64,000 nt of DNA from an uncultured Faecalibacterium sp. (GTDB lineage Bacteria > Bacillota > Clostridia > Oscillospirales > Ruminococcaceae): NCBI GenBank assembly GCA_934503275.1, contig CAKSVD010000001.1, positions 62,001 to 126,000 of the forward strand, in the 5' to 3' direction. The notes under the pieces are model-generated. The model worked only from the letters and a program-made list of their open reading frames with translations. It was not told where the DNA came from and searched no databases. Shown piece by piece: positions 34,837 to 42,750 of this stretch. The first letter of the stretch is position 1. Each line of letters starts with the position of its first letter. Position numbers and translations under genes: made by a program.

Positions 34837-34865
34837 AGTATAGCACAGCCCCATACAAAACGCAA
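34837..34865 (-). promoter_or_regulatory. promoter of the riboswitch-controlled cobalamin operon
   Basis: On the minus strand TTGCGT, 17 bp and TATACT lie about 25 bp upstream of the aptamer. This is a fair vegetative match. Confidence 0.65.
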
Positions 34866-34883
34866 GAAAAAACGGAGAAATGC

Positions 34884-34914
34884 TTGACCTTTCCCCCGCC
34901 GGAGGGTGTATACT
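34884..34914 (+). promoter_or_regulatory. MerR-type promoter of the ABC exporter operon
   Basis: TTGACC and TATACT are separated by 19 bp, with an imperfect palindrome (ACC...GGT, 34887-34907) in the spacer. The geometry is the same as at the merR promoter at 2435-2465, including shared TTGACCTT and GGTGTA segments. Confidence 0.6.
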
Positions 34915-34944
34915 TGGCTCGAAACTGAAAGCAAGGAGGCAGCC

Positions 34945-35664
34945 ATGTTAAAAATAGAACATCTGACCAAAACCTACGGCGGCAAACCCGCCGTGCAGGA
35001 CCTTTGCCTGCACATCCGCTCAGGGGAGCTGTGCGCTTTTATCGGGCACAACGGCGCGGGCAAGACCACTACCTTAAAATGCTGCTGCGGCATCCAACAA
35101 TTCGATGCCGGCGAGGTTTATGTGGACGGCATTTCGGTGCGGAATGACCCGCTGGAATGCAAGCGCCGCTTGGCCTATCTGCCGGATGACCCGCAGCTTT
35201 ACGATTATATGACCGGCATCCAGTACCTTGATTTTATTGCAGACATCTTCGGCGTAAGTGCCGCACAGCGGACGCAGCGCATCCGGCAGTACGGTGATGC
35301 CTTTGGCCTGACACAGGACTTGGCGCAGTCTATCGGGGCATACTCCCACGGCATGAAGCAGAAGCTGGTCATTATTGCGGCGCTGCTGCACGAGCCGAAG
35401 CTGATTTTAATGGACGAGCCCTTTGTCGGGCTGGACCCGCTGGCCTCCCATCAACTCAAGACTCAGATGAAAGCCTTCTGTGCGCAGGGCGGGGCAATTT
35501 TTTTCTCCACTCATGTGCTGGAGGTGGCCGAAAAACTCTGTGACCGGGTGGCCATTCTGCGCAAGGGCCAGCTGGTGCGCGAGGGCGCCATGGAGCAGGT
35601 GCGCGGCGACGATACGCTGGAGGAGGTCTTTCTGGAACTGGAGGATACGGGGGAAGCGTTATGA
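34945..35664 (+). CDS. ABC transporter ATP-binding protein
   Basis: A 239-residue ATPase of the DrrA/CcmA drug- and lipid-export class. Walker A GHNGAGKTTT, a signature-like YSHGMKQKL, Walker B LILMDEPFVGLDP and the switch HVL histidine are visible. AAGGAGG lies 6 bases before ATG 34945; the in-frame upstream codons overlap the promoter. Its stop overlaps the permease start (ATGA). The substrate is unknown. Confidence 0.93.
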   Translation: MLKIEHLTKTYGGKPAVQDLCLHIRSGELCAFIGHNGAGKTTTLKCCCGIQQFDAGEVYVDGISVRNDPLECKRRLAYLPDDPQLYDYMTGIQYLDFIADIFGVSAAQRTQRIRQYGDAFGLTQDLAQSIGAYSHGMKQKLVIIAALLHEPKLILMDEPFVGLDPLASHQLKTQMKAFCAQGGAIFFSTHVLEVAEKLCDRVAILRKGQLVREGAMEQVRGDDTLEEVFLELEDTGEAL

Positions 35665-37253
35665 TCCGTGCATTGCTCAAAAAACAGCTTCTGGAACTGG
35701 GCGCGGCCTTTGTGCGCAGCAGCAAAACGGGCAAGCGGCGCTCCCGGGCAGGGACGCTTGGCTACGCGCTGTTGTTTGCGGTGCTGATGCTGCTGGTCAT
35801 GCTCAGCTTTGGCTCGATGGCACTGCCGCTGGCAGTGACGCTGGTGCCGCAGGGGCTGGACTGGCTCTATTTTGTGCTGATGGAACTTTCGGCGCTGACG
35901 GTCAGTGTGCTGGCCAGTACCTTTACCAGCTACGGGCATTTGTTCCGCTGCCGGGATAACCAGCAGCTGCTGGCGCTGCCCATCCCGCCGGGCGCTATTT
36001 TTGCGGTGCGCTGCGGCGGGGTGTACCTGACCGGGCTTATTTATCTGCTGCTGGCGTGGGTGCCCTCGGTGGTCTGTTATGCGCTGGCAGCACCCCGCCC
36101 CGGCGGTGCACTGCTGGCGGCGCTGCCGGTGGCACTGGCGCTGGCGGGGGTCTCCATGGTACTGGCCGTTCTGCTGGGCTGGGCGGTGGCGCTGCTCAAC
36201 CGCCGCGCCCGGCACAAAAGTCTTGTCACGGTGGTGGGTACGCTGCTCTTTCTGGCGGTCTACTATGCAGTGCTCCAATGGGTGGGCAACGCGGTGGATG
36301 CCCTTGCGCTGGATGCCGTACAGACGGGCGCAGCCGCCGGGCGTGCTGCCGCGCCGCTGCGTCTGCTGGGTTTCGCCGCAGTGGGCAGCGCTCCGGCATT
36401 GCTGCTGTTGCTGGCGCTGGCTGCGGCCTGTATGGTGCTTTGCGGCAAGGCGCTGGCAAAACACTATCTGCGGCTTTTGACCCTTGAGCCGGGCAGAGTA
36501 AAAGTGGAATACCGCGCAAAGGCGCAAAAAAAGCAGCCCCCGCGCCGGGCATTGCTGCGGCGGGAACTGCTGCATCTGGGTGCTTGCCCCATGTGGCTGC
36601 TCAACTGCGCACTGAGCAGCCTGCTGCTGCCGGTGCTGGGCGTAGCAGCACTGTGGAAGGCCGCTGCTCTGCGTGCCTTTACGGCAGCTTATCCACCCGA
36701 GAGCCTGCCCATACTGGTGTGCGGGATGGTGTGCGCCATAGCCGCTATGAACTTTATCACAGCGCCCTCGGTGTCGCTGGAGGGCGGCACCCTCTGGCTG
36801 CTGCAAAGCCTGCCGGTGACCCCGCAGCAGGTACTGCGGGCAAAGGTGGAGATGCAATTGCTGCTCACGCTGCCGGCGGCATGGCTGTACGCCGGGTGCG
36901 CCATGGCGGCGCTGCGCATTCCGGCAGGGCAGGGGCTGCCGGTGCTGGCTGTGCTGGCAGCCTTTGTGTGGCTGACAGCGCAGCTTGGGCTTGCTTTGGG
37001 GTTGTGCCTGCCCAACCTCCACTGGGTCAGCGAAGCTGCCGTGGTCAAGCGGAGCGCCGCCAGTATGCTGGCCATGTTCGGCGGGTGGCTGCTGGCGGGC
37101 GGGGTGCTGTTTTTGCCCCTGACCTTACTGGATCATGCCGTGCCGCCGCTGGCCGCGCAAGGTGCTTGTCTGGCCGCACTGCTGGGGCCGGATTTGCTGC
37201 TGCACCGCTGGCTGTGTACCCGCGGCGCAGTCCGGTTTGCCGCCCTGCATTGA
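35661..37253 (+). CDS. ABC exporter permease subunit
   Basis: A 530-residue membrane protein with about 10-12 hydrophobic helices, of the large permease type found beside a single DrrA-like ATPase (putative ABC exporter family). A basic N-terminal cytoplasmic region (SSKTGKRRSRAG) precedes the first helix, and a basic loop (EYRAKAQKKQPPRRALLRREL) separates two membrane halves. No substrate-binding protein is nearby, in line with export. The MerR-type promoter hints at induction by a toxic ligand or antibiotic. Confidence 0.85.
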   Translation: MIRALLKKQLLELGAAFVRSSKTGKRRSRAGTLGYALLFAVLMLLVMLSFGSMALPLAVTLVPQGLDWLYFVLMELSALTVSVLASTFTSYGHLFRCRDNQQLLALPIPPGAIFAVRCGGVYLTGLIYLLLAWVPSVVCYALAAPRPGGALLAALPVALALAGVSMVLAVLLGWAVALLNRRARHKSLVTVVGTLLFLAVYYAVLQWVGNAVDALALDAVQTGAAAGRAAAPLRLLGFAAVGSAPALLLLLALAAACMVLCGKALAKHYLRLLTLEPGRVKVEYRAKAQKKQPPRRALLRRELLHLGACPMWLLNCALSSLLLPVLGVAALWKAAALRAFTAAYPPESLPILVCGMVCAIAAMNFITAPSVSLEGGTLWLLQSLPVTPQQVLRAKVEMQLLLTLPAAWLYAGCAMAALRIPAGQGLPVLAVLAAFVWLTAQLGLALGLCLPNLHWVSEAAVVKRSAASMLAMFGGWLLAGGVLFLPLTLLDHAVPPLAAQGACLAALLGPDLLLHRWLCTRGAVRFAALH

Positions 37254-37317
37254 GGCAGGACGATTTGGAATGCCCTCCACTTGGACATATTCAGCGGAAA
37301 AATCATTTGAATAGAGC

Positions 37318-37349
37318 AAAATCGGGCAGCCTGCGGGCTGCCCGATTTT
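37318..37349 (+). terminator. terminator after the ABC exporter
   Basis: AAAATCGGGCAGCC-TGC-GGGCTGCCCGATTTT, a perfect stem that works in both directions. Confidence 0.85.
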
Positions 37350-37482
37350 GCATTTTCACGGAAAAGGGTCGTGATGGAAAACATCAGCTGCAGTGCCTGT
37401 TTCCTGCGGAAACAGCGGCACGGTGGGCAGACCGAAGCTTTCCTATTACGCCGGAATAGGATATAAAAGTTTCGTTTGTCCG

Positions 37483-38250
37483 TTACAGCGTATCCAATGC
37501 GGTGCGGGCGGCGCGGATGTTTGCTTCGCTGGTCTGCCAAATCTCAAACTCGGAAAAGCCCGGCAGACCCATGGGCACGCCCTCTCGCCGGAAGGTCATG
37601 CGGCTGTCCAGCACCTGCTTGCCGGAAAGGTGGAACGCTCGGGCACCGGTCTGGGCAGCAAGGGCAGGGATGTTGGCAGCAGATACGCCTGCGCCCACCA
37701 ATATTTCCACCTCCTGCCCGGCAGCTTCCACCAGCTGCCGCAGCAGGGCAGCACCCTGCGGGGCGCTTGCGGCCTGTCCGCTGGTCAGGATGGTAGCAAG
37801 GGCCAGCTGCTTTGCAGCCTCCAGCGCGGCAAAGGGGTCGCGGCAAACATCAAAGGCGCGGTGCAGGGTGCAGTCCACGGTGCGGTGTGCTTTTTCTGCC
37901 GCCTGCCGGGCTGCGGCGTAGATAGGGCGCAGAGCATCGGTGTCCAGTGCGCCCGCCGGGGTCAGCACGCCGGTCACGATGCCGTCTGCACCGGCGGCGA
38001 CCAGCTCGGCGGCACACTCGGCCATCTGCGCCAGTTCGTAGCGGTCGTAGCAGAAATCGCCAAAACGGGGACGCAGCAGCGCCCGCACCGGCAGACCGGT
38101 CTCAGCCTTGACCTGACGCAGCAGGGCAGGGGAAGGGGTGGTGCCGCCGATAATAAGGTCGGCGCACAGTTCCAGCCGGTCAGCGCCGCCGCGTTTTGCC
38201 GCCAGCGCGCTGGCGGTGCTGTCTACGCATACTTCCAAGGTGTATTGCAT
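37483..38250 (-). CDS. cutC: CutC family protein
   Basis: A 255-residue TIM-barrel protein. LEVCVDSTASALAAKRGGADRLELCADL, the CutC opening, is followed by VRALLRPRFGDFCY, GADGIVTGVLTPAG and HRAFDV. The family was linked to copper tolerance in E. coli, but the biochemical activity is unsettled. GGAGG lies 8 bases before ATG 38250. The gene is convergent with the ABC exporter and lies directly downstream of galT on the same strand. Confidence 0.92.
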   Translation of the reverse strand: MQYTLEVCVDSTASALAAKRGGADRLELCADLIIGGTTPSPALLRQVKAETGLPVRALLRPRFGDFCYDRYELAQMAECAAELVAAGADGIVTGVLTPAGALDTDALRPIYAAARQAAEKAHRTVDCTLHRAFDVCRDPFAALEAAKQLALATILTSGQAASAPQGAALLRQLVEAAGQEVEILVGAGVSAANIPALAAQTGARAFHLSGKQVLDSRMTFRREGVPMGLPGFSEFEIWQTSEANIRAARTALDTL

Positions 38251-38282
38251 AAGCGATACCTCCAATATGGTCGCTTCAACAA

Positions 38283-38312
38283 GACCCGCCGACAGAGAAC
38301 TATCGGCGGGTC
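38283..38312 (-). terminator. hairpin after galT
   Basis: GACCCGCCGA and TCGGCGGGTC form a 10-bp perfect stem between galT and cutC. The following T run on the minus strand is weak (TTGTTG). Confidence 0.6.
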
Positions 38313-38325
38313 AAAATTTTTGCTA

Positions 38326-39822
38326 TTATACGCTTTCCAGGAAGCGGACAAAACCGGCGCGGCCTGCTTCATCCAGCTTGTACACACCGGCATCGGCCAG
38401 CACCTGTGCGAACACATAGCCTACCTCATCCTGCAAGATCAGGTGTACATTATCGGCGTTCAGTTCCGGGTGCTTTGCAAGGATCTCCTCTGCCCACGCA
38501 GCGTGCTTTTGCAGGGCTTCGGGGTACTCTGCGGTGGGCAGGTGTGCCACCAGCACATCGGCAAGGTCGAACAACTCCTGCTTCAGGCGGCTGGGCAGCA
38601 CGGCCAGACCCATCACCTCGATGAGGCCGATGTTCTCCTTTTTGATGTGGTGCAGTTTGGCATGGGGGTGGTACACGCCCAGCGGATGCTCCGGGGTGGT
38701 GATGTTATTGCGCAGCACCAAGTCCAGCTGATACTTGCCGTCCCGCATCCGGGCAATGGGGGTGATGGTGTTGTGGGGTTCGCCATCGGTCTCGGCAAAG
38801 ATAAAGCAGCTTTCGTCGGTGTAGCCGCGCCATGCGACCAGCAGCTTATCGGCCAGTTCCACAAGGCGTGTGTCATCTGCACAGGTCAGACGGATGCAGC
38901 TCATGGGCCAGTGCACGATACCGGCCTCCACATCCTCAAAGCCGGGGAATACCCAAGTCTTTTCAATGGGAGCCTTGGCCATGGCAAACTCGTAGTGACC
39001 GCCCTGAAAGTGGTCGTGGCTCAGGATGCTGCCGCCCACGATGGGCAGGTCGGCGTTGCTGCCCACAAAATAGTGGGGGAACAGACCCACAAAGTCCAGC
39101 AGCTTGCGGAAGGTCGCCCGCTCGATCTTCATAGGGGTGTGCTGGTTATTGAACACGATGCAGTGCTCGTTGTAGTAAACGTAGGGGCTGTACTGCAAAT
39201 TCCACGCGCTGTCATTGATGGTCAGCGGGATGATGCGGTGGTTTTCGCGCGCGGGGTGGTTCATGCGGCCTGCGTAGCCCTCGTTCTCCACGCACAGCTG
39301 GCACTTGGGGTAAGCGCTCTGGGGTGCAAGCTTTGCGGCGGCAATGGCCTTGGGGTCTTTTTCCGGCTTGGACAGGTTGATGGTGATATCCAAATCGCCG
39401 TATGCGGTCTTGGTGACCCACTTCAGATCGCGCTTGATGCGGTAGCGGCGGATGTAGTCGGTGTCCTGACTGAACTTATAGAACCAGTCGGTGGCAGCCT
39501 GCGGACCCTCGCTTTCGTACCGTTCCTCAAAGTTTGCGCGCACGATGCTGGGGCGCGGGGTCAGCACGCCCATCAGCTTGGTGTCGAACAGATCGCGTGC
39601 GGTGGAGTTATCCCCGCACACGCCGCGGGCAACAGCATCGTCCACAAGGGTCTTGAGGATGCTTTCCAGATCGGTGTAGCACACCTCGCCGTCCGGGGCG
39701 GTAAAGTCGTCCAGCTGCATGGTCATCAGCAGCTGGTTGCGGATATAGATCTCGTCATCGGGCAAGATCAGCCCGGTGTCCAGCCCGTAGTTCACGAGCT
39801 GCTGGATAGCGGTGGAGATCAC
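38326..39822 (-). CDS. galT: UTP/UDP-glucose--hexose-1-phosphate uridylyltransferase, class II
   Basis: A 498-residue protein of the Firmicute class II GalT family, longer than E. coli-type GalT. Family segments are KCQLCVENEGYAGR (metal-binding type cysteines), RIIPLTIND, FVGSNADLPIVGGSILSHDHFQGG, with the catalytic histidine region, and ARMRDGKYQLDLVLRNN. It exchanges UMP between UDP-glucose and galactose-1-phosphate. Its start overlaps the galK stop. galE is not in the window. Confidence 0.95.
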   Translation of the reverse strand: MISTAIQQLVNYGLDTGLILPDDEIYIRNQLLMTMQLDDFTAPDGEVCYTDLESILKTLVDDAVARGVCGDNSTARDLFDTKLMGVLTPRPSIVRANFEERYESEGPQAATDWFYKFSQDTDYIRRYRIKRDLKWVTKTAYGDLDITINLSKPEKDPKAIAAAKLAPQSAYPKCQLCVENEGYAGRMNHPARENHRIIPLTINDSAWNLQYSPYVYYNEHCIVFNNQHTPMKIERATFRKLLDFVGLFPHYFVGSNADLPIVGGSILSHDHFQGGHYEFAMAKAPIEKTWVFPGFEDVEAGIVHWPMSCIRLTCADDTRLVELADKLLVAWRGYTDESCFIFAETDGEPHNTITPIARMRDGKYQLDLVLRNNITTPEHPLGVYHPHAKLHHIKKENIGLIEVMGLAVLPSRLKQELFDLADVLVAHLPTAEYPEALQKHAAWAEEILAKHPELNADNVHLILQDEVGYVFAQVLADAGVYKLDEAGRAGFVRFLESV

Positions 39823-41105
39823 AGCACAGCACCTCCCTCAGGACGGATGCTCAGCACATGGCAGCGGCCCGCGCCAAGAATCTTTTCCATATTTGCCTTA
39901 AAGTCTGCCAGCATCTCCACCGGCACAAAGGCCTGCACCGTACCGGCAAAACCGCCGCCGTGCACGCGCACAGCACCCTTGCCGCCCAGATAGTGCTTAG
40001 CAGCGGCGATGGTCACAGCCACCTCCTGATGCTCCTTGTAACCGGCGGGGATGACGTTCTGCAAATATTCCCAGCTGCTGTCGCCGGAGGCAGTCACCAA
40101 CTGCAAAAAGGCTTCAAAGTCGCCCTCGCGCAGGGCGGCTACCTGCTGGGGTACACGGTCGTTGTCGGCGTAGAAGTGGAAGGCGCGCAGCACAGCGCGG
40201 TCGCCGCACTGCTTGCGGCAGGCCGGGATGTTTGCAAGGAAGGTCTCAAAGGGCACGTCCCGCAGCACCTCGCCGCCGCACACAGCGGCCACAGCGCGGC
40301 ACTCGTTGGGGATAGCGGCGTACTCGTCGGTCAGGTCGGCGTGGTCTGCGCCGGAGTCCAGAATGCACAGCGCCAGACCGGCCTTGGAAAAGTCCACCTG
40401 CACCGGCTCCACATCGGGGTTTGCCTTGTCGGCAAAGTCAATGGTGATAATGTTGCCCACGCTGGAGGCCATCTGATCCATCAGGCCGCAGGGCTTGCCA
40501 AAGTAGACATTTTCAGCCCACTGGCCGATCTGTGCAATGGCGATAGGGGAGACCTTTTCAGCCATGAAGCAGTCGTTCAAAATCACGCCGACCAGCACCT
40601 CAAAGGCGGCAGAGGAAGAAACGCCGCTGCCCTTGGGCACGTTGGAGGAGATGTACACGTCCAGACCGGACAGCTTTGCGCCGCGCTGACGGAAGGCCTC
40701 GCACTCGCCGCGCAGCAGGGAAGCGGTGGTGTTCTCCTCCTCCTTGCGGGCAGTCAGGTCGTCAAGGTCGATGACGCACAGGTCGTACCCCTCGCTCTGT
40801 ACGCGCAGCTGGTTCAGGCTGTTGGGGGCGGCAGCAGCGATCATATCAATGTTCACGCTGCCTGCCAGCACGCGGCCATGCTGGTGGTCGGTGTGGTTGC
40901 CGCCGATCTCGGTGCGGCCGGGGGCACTATACAGACCGGCCTCGGTGTGTGCGCCAAAGGTGGTCTCCAGCCCGTCCAGAACAGCCGCATAGCGGGCTGC
41001 CTGTGCAGGGGTCTCGTCGGGGGTGCAGCAGTACAGCGCAGCCAGACGCGCAGCGTGTGCGCCCGCGGTCAGTTCCTGCTTCCAGGTGGAAATGGACTTC
41101 ATCAT
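39819..41105 (-). CDS. galK: galactokinase
   Basis: A 428-residue GHMP kinase. APGRTEIGGNHTDHQHG is the galactokinase signature with the sugar-binding residues. ISSNVPKGSGVSSSAAFEVL is the ATP-binding GHMP motif. KGAVRVHGGGFAGTVQAFVP is motif 3. It phosphorylates galactose for the Leloir pathway. AGGAGG lies 8 bases before the first of two ATG codons. It forms a two-gene operon with galT. Confidence 0.96.
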   Translation of the reverse strand: MMKSISTWKQELTAGAHAARLAALYCCTPDETPAQAARYAAVLDGLETTFGAHTEAGLYSAPGRTEIGGNHTDHQHGRVLAGSVNIDMIAAAAPNSLNQLRVQSEGYDLCVIDLDDLTARKEEENTTASLLRGECEAFRQRGAKLSGLDVYISSNVPKGSGVSSSAAFEVLVGVILNDCFMAEKVSPIAIAQIGQWAENVYFGKPCGLMDQMASSVGNIITIDFADKANPDVEPVQVDFSKAGLALCILDSGADHADLTDEYAAIPNECRAVAAVCGGEVLRDVPFETFLANIPACRKQCGDRAVLRAFHFYADNDRVPQQVAALREGDFEAFLQLVTASGDSSWEYLQNVIPAGYKEHQEVAVTIAAAKHYLGGKGAVRVHGGGFAGTVQAFVPVEMLADFKANMEKILGAGRCHVLSIRPEGGAVL

Positions 41106-41388
41106 GGAAATTTCCTCCTACTATTATGATCGGAAAGGTCGATGCAGCCGTTCGCAGCTGCCGTAGCTGCTTCTATAATAGTCAAATGCAGCGCAAAAAA
41201 CCATGTGTTATTGTTGCATCTCGATGAAAAGTTGCAAAAAACGCCGGTGGAAGCTGATCGGCTGCTTGCAAACAAATAAAATAAAAATTTCTCAGGCAAA
41301 TCAAAATGCTTGGCATAAATGCACACAAATCTCGGAATTTTGAGCGCACCGTCCAAAAAAGACGGGATGGAAAATTGCACTTTGCACA

Positions 41389-41429
41389 AAAAATACCCCC
41401 GCACCGATGCAGCCATCGGGTGCGGGGGT
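41389..41429 (-). terminator. terminator of the XpaC-like gene
   Basis: On the minus strand ACCCCCGCACCCGATG pairs with CATCGGTGCGGGGGT (one bulge), followed by ATTTTTTG, just beyond the stop codon. Confidence 0.85.
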
Positions 41430-41434
41430 GGGGC

Positions 41435-42541
41435 TTAGCGGGTAAATTCGCTGCCGGTCAGTCCGTCAAGGTTCAGCATTCCTTCCAGTGCGGCAATGTC
41501 GGCATTCACGTCCAGCGCGTCGGCTTGGAACAGCTTGTCCAGCTGGTTTTCAAAGGCAGTCACCAGCAGATCCATGCTGCGCTCGATGCTGTGCTTGGCC
41601 TCGGTGATGTTCGTGCCCTCCACTGCCTGTCCGGAAAGGCTGGCATAGGTGTTCAGCAGCTTGAGCGCAGTGGGCAGATAGTAGTTCATAAACTTTTGCA
41701 GCTGCGCTTTTTTGTCCGGGTCTTTTTGCGCCAGCGCAAAGATACGCCCGCTGACTTCTTCCAGGCGGGAGATCTTCTGGCTCATCACCGGGTCTGGGAT
41801 GGCATCGTTCACCTCCCGCAGCTGGCGCAGCAGGGCAGCGTACTCGTCCTCTGCGGCGGGCTGAGCTTTAGGTGCCGGAGCGGGTGCGGGCTTTTTCGGC
41901 TGCGGTGCCGCGCCCCGCACCACCAGCGTGTCGGTGCGGTTGTCAATGTAGGCATCCGCGCCGAAGTATCCGTGCTCGATGGCGCTTTTTACCGCAGTGC
42001 GTCCCCGGGCAGCGTCCACCCCGGCGGCGGCAAACAACTCCGGCAAAGAGATGTTATCCCGTTCGCCCACTACTTTATCCAGCAGCCGTTCCAGCTTGCG
42101 GGTGCTCTTCATCCGCAGGCCGGTCAGCAGCGCACCGCCGCCGCCAATGGCCATGGCAATATTGGAAAACAGCTCCCCGGGGTCGGGCCAAAACTTCCAC
42201 ACACTGATGACATCCACCGCGTCCGTCACGCCGGCAAGCAGAAAGACCGCACCCATGATGGTGCAGAGGGTGGCAATATTCTTGTGCCATTGCTTGGCGC
42301 TTTTCTGCGCCTCGGTAGGCACATCGTGTCCGTAAACAGGCTCACTCTTCCGGTCGGGCTCCGGCCCAAGGTCGGCGCGGTAGTCGCCCCGGGCGCGGGC
42401 GGCTTCCTGCTCTTCCTTCAGCATCTTATTGTCGATGCCCTTCAGGATGAACAGCAGCACGCCCAACGGCCCGGACATTGCCATCACGATAAAGATGGCA
42501 ATGGTGGGGATCTTTGCAAAATAATGTTTTCTCGGCTCCAT
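41435..42541 (-). CDS. membrane protein with XpaC-like C-terminal domain
   Basis: A 368-residue protein. Two hydrophobic segments lie near residues 9-32 and 87-110, with a third weaker one after it. A stretch with VVGERDNISLPELFAAAGVD (a small helical, winged-helix-like module) follows. Then come a proline/alanine linker (QPKKPAPAPAPKAQP) and a helical C-terminal domain (FMNYYLPTALKLLNTYASL) like XpaC / 5-bromo-4-chloroindolyl phosphate hydrolysis proteins. Such proteins are often near toxic-anion-resistance genes; their real function is unclear. ATG 42541 with AAAGGA upstream is preferred over an earlier frame opening. Confidence 0.75.
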   Translation of the reverse strand: MEPRKHYFAKIPTIAIFIVMAMSGPLGVLLFILKGIDNKMLKEEQEAARARGDYRADLGPEPDRKSEPVYGHDVPTEAQKSAKQWHKNIATLCTIMGAVFLLAGVTDAVDVISVWKFWPDPGELFSNIAMAIGGGGALLTGLRMKSTRKLERLLDKVVGERDNISLPELFAAAGVDAARGRTAVKSAIEHGYFGADAYIDNRTDTLVVRGAAPQPKKPAPAPAPKAQPAAEDEYAALLRQLREVNDAIPDPVMSQKISRLEEVSGRIFALAQKDPDKKAQLQKFMNYYLPTALKLLNTYASLSGQAVEGTNITEAKHSIERSMDLLVTAFENQLDKLFQADALDVNADIAALEGMLNLDGLTGSEFTR

Positions 42542-42592
42542 GAAACAGGATTCCTTTCGCAGAAAGATAAAAATAAAACCGCGTTCCACTCT

Positions 42593-42621
42593 ATTATAGC
42601 GGAGCGCGGCCTTTTTGTTAA
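42593..42621 (-). promoter_or_regulatory. promoter of the XpaC-like gene
   Basis: On the minus strand TTAACA, 17 bp and TATAAT lie about 50 bp upstream of the start. The -10 box lies in the loop of a CCGCG/CGCGG inverted repeat. Confidence 0.7.
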
Positions 42622-42704
42622 GGGGGTATTTCTGTTCCCGTGAAAATGCGCTTGGCGCGGTCCACAGACCGCGCCAAGTGCGAAATTAAAAATAGATCTT
42701 CCGC

Positions 42705-42740
42705 AAAAGAGGCCGCTGCGCAAATGCAACAGCGGCCTCT
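42705..42740 (-). terminator. terminator of htpG
   Basis: On the minus strand AGAGGCCGCTG pairs with CAGCGGCCTCT, followed by TTTTG. A second stem (TTGGCGCGGTC/GACCGCGCCAA, 42652-42677) with ATTTT follows as a back-up. Confidence 0.8.
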
Positions 42741-42750
42741 CCATAAAAGC

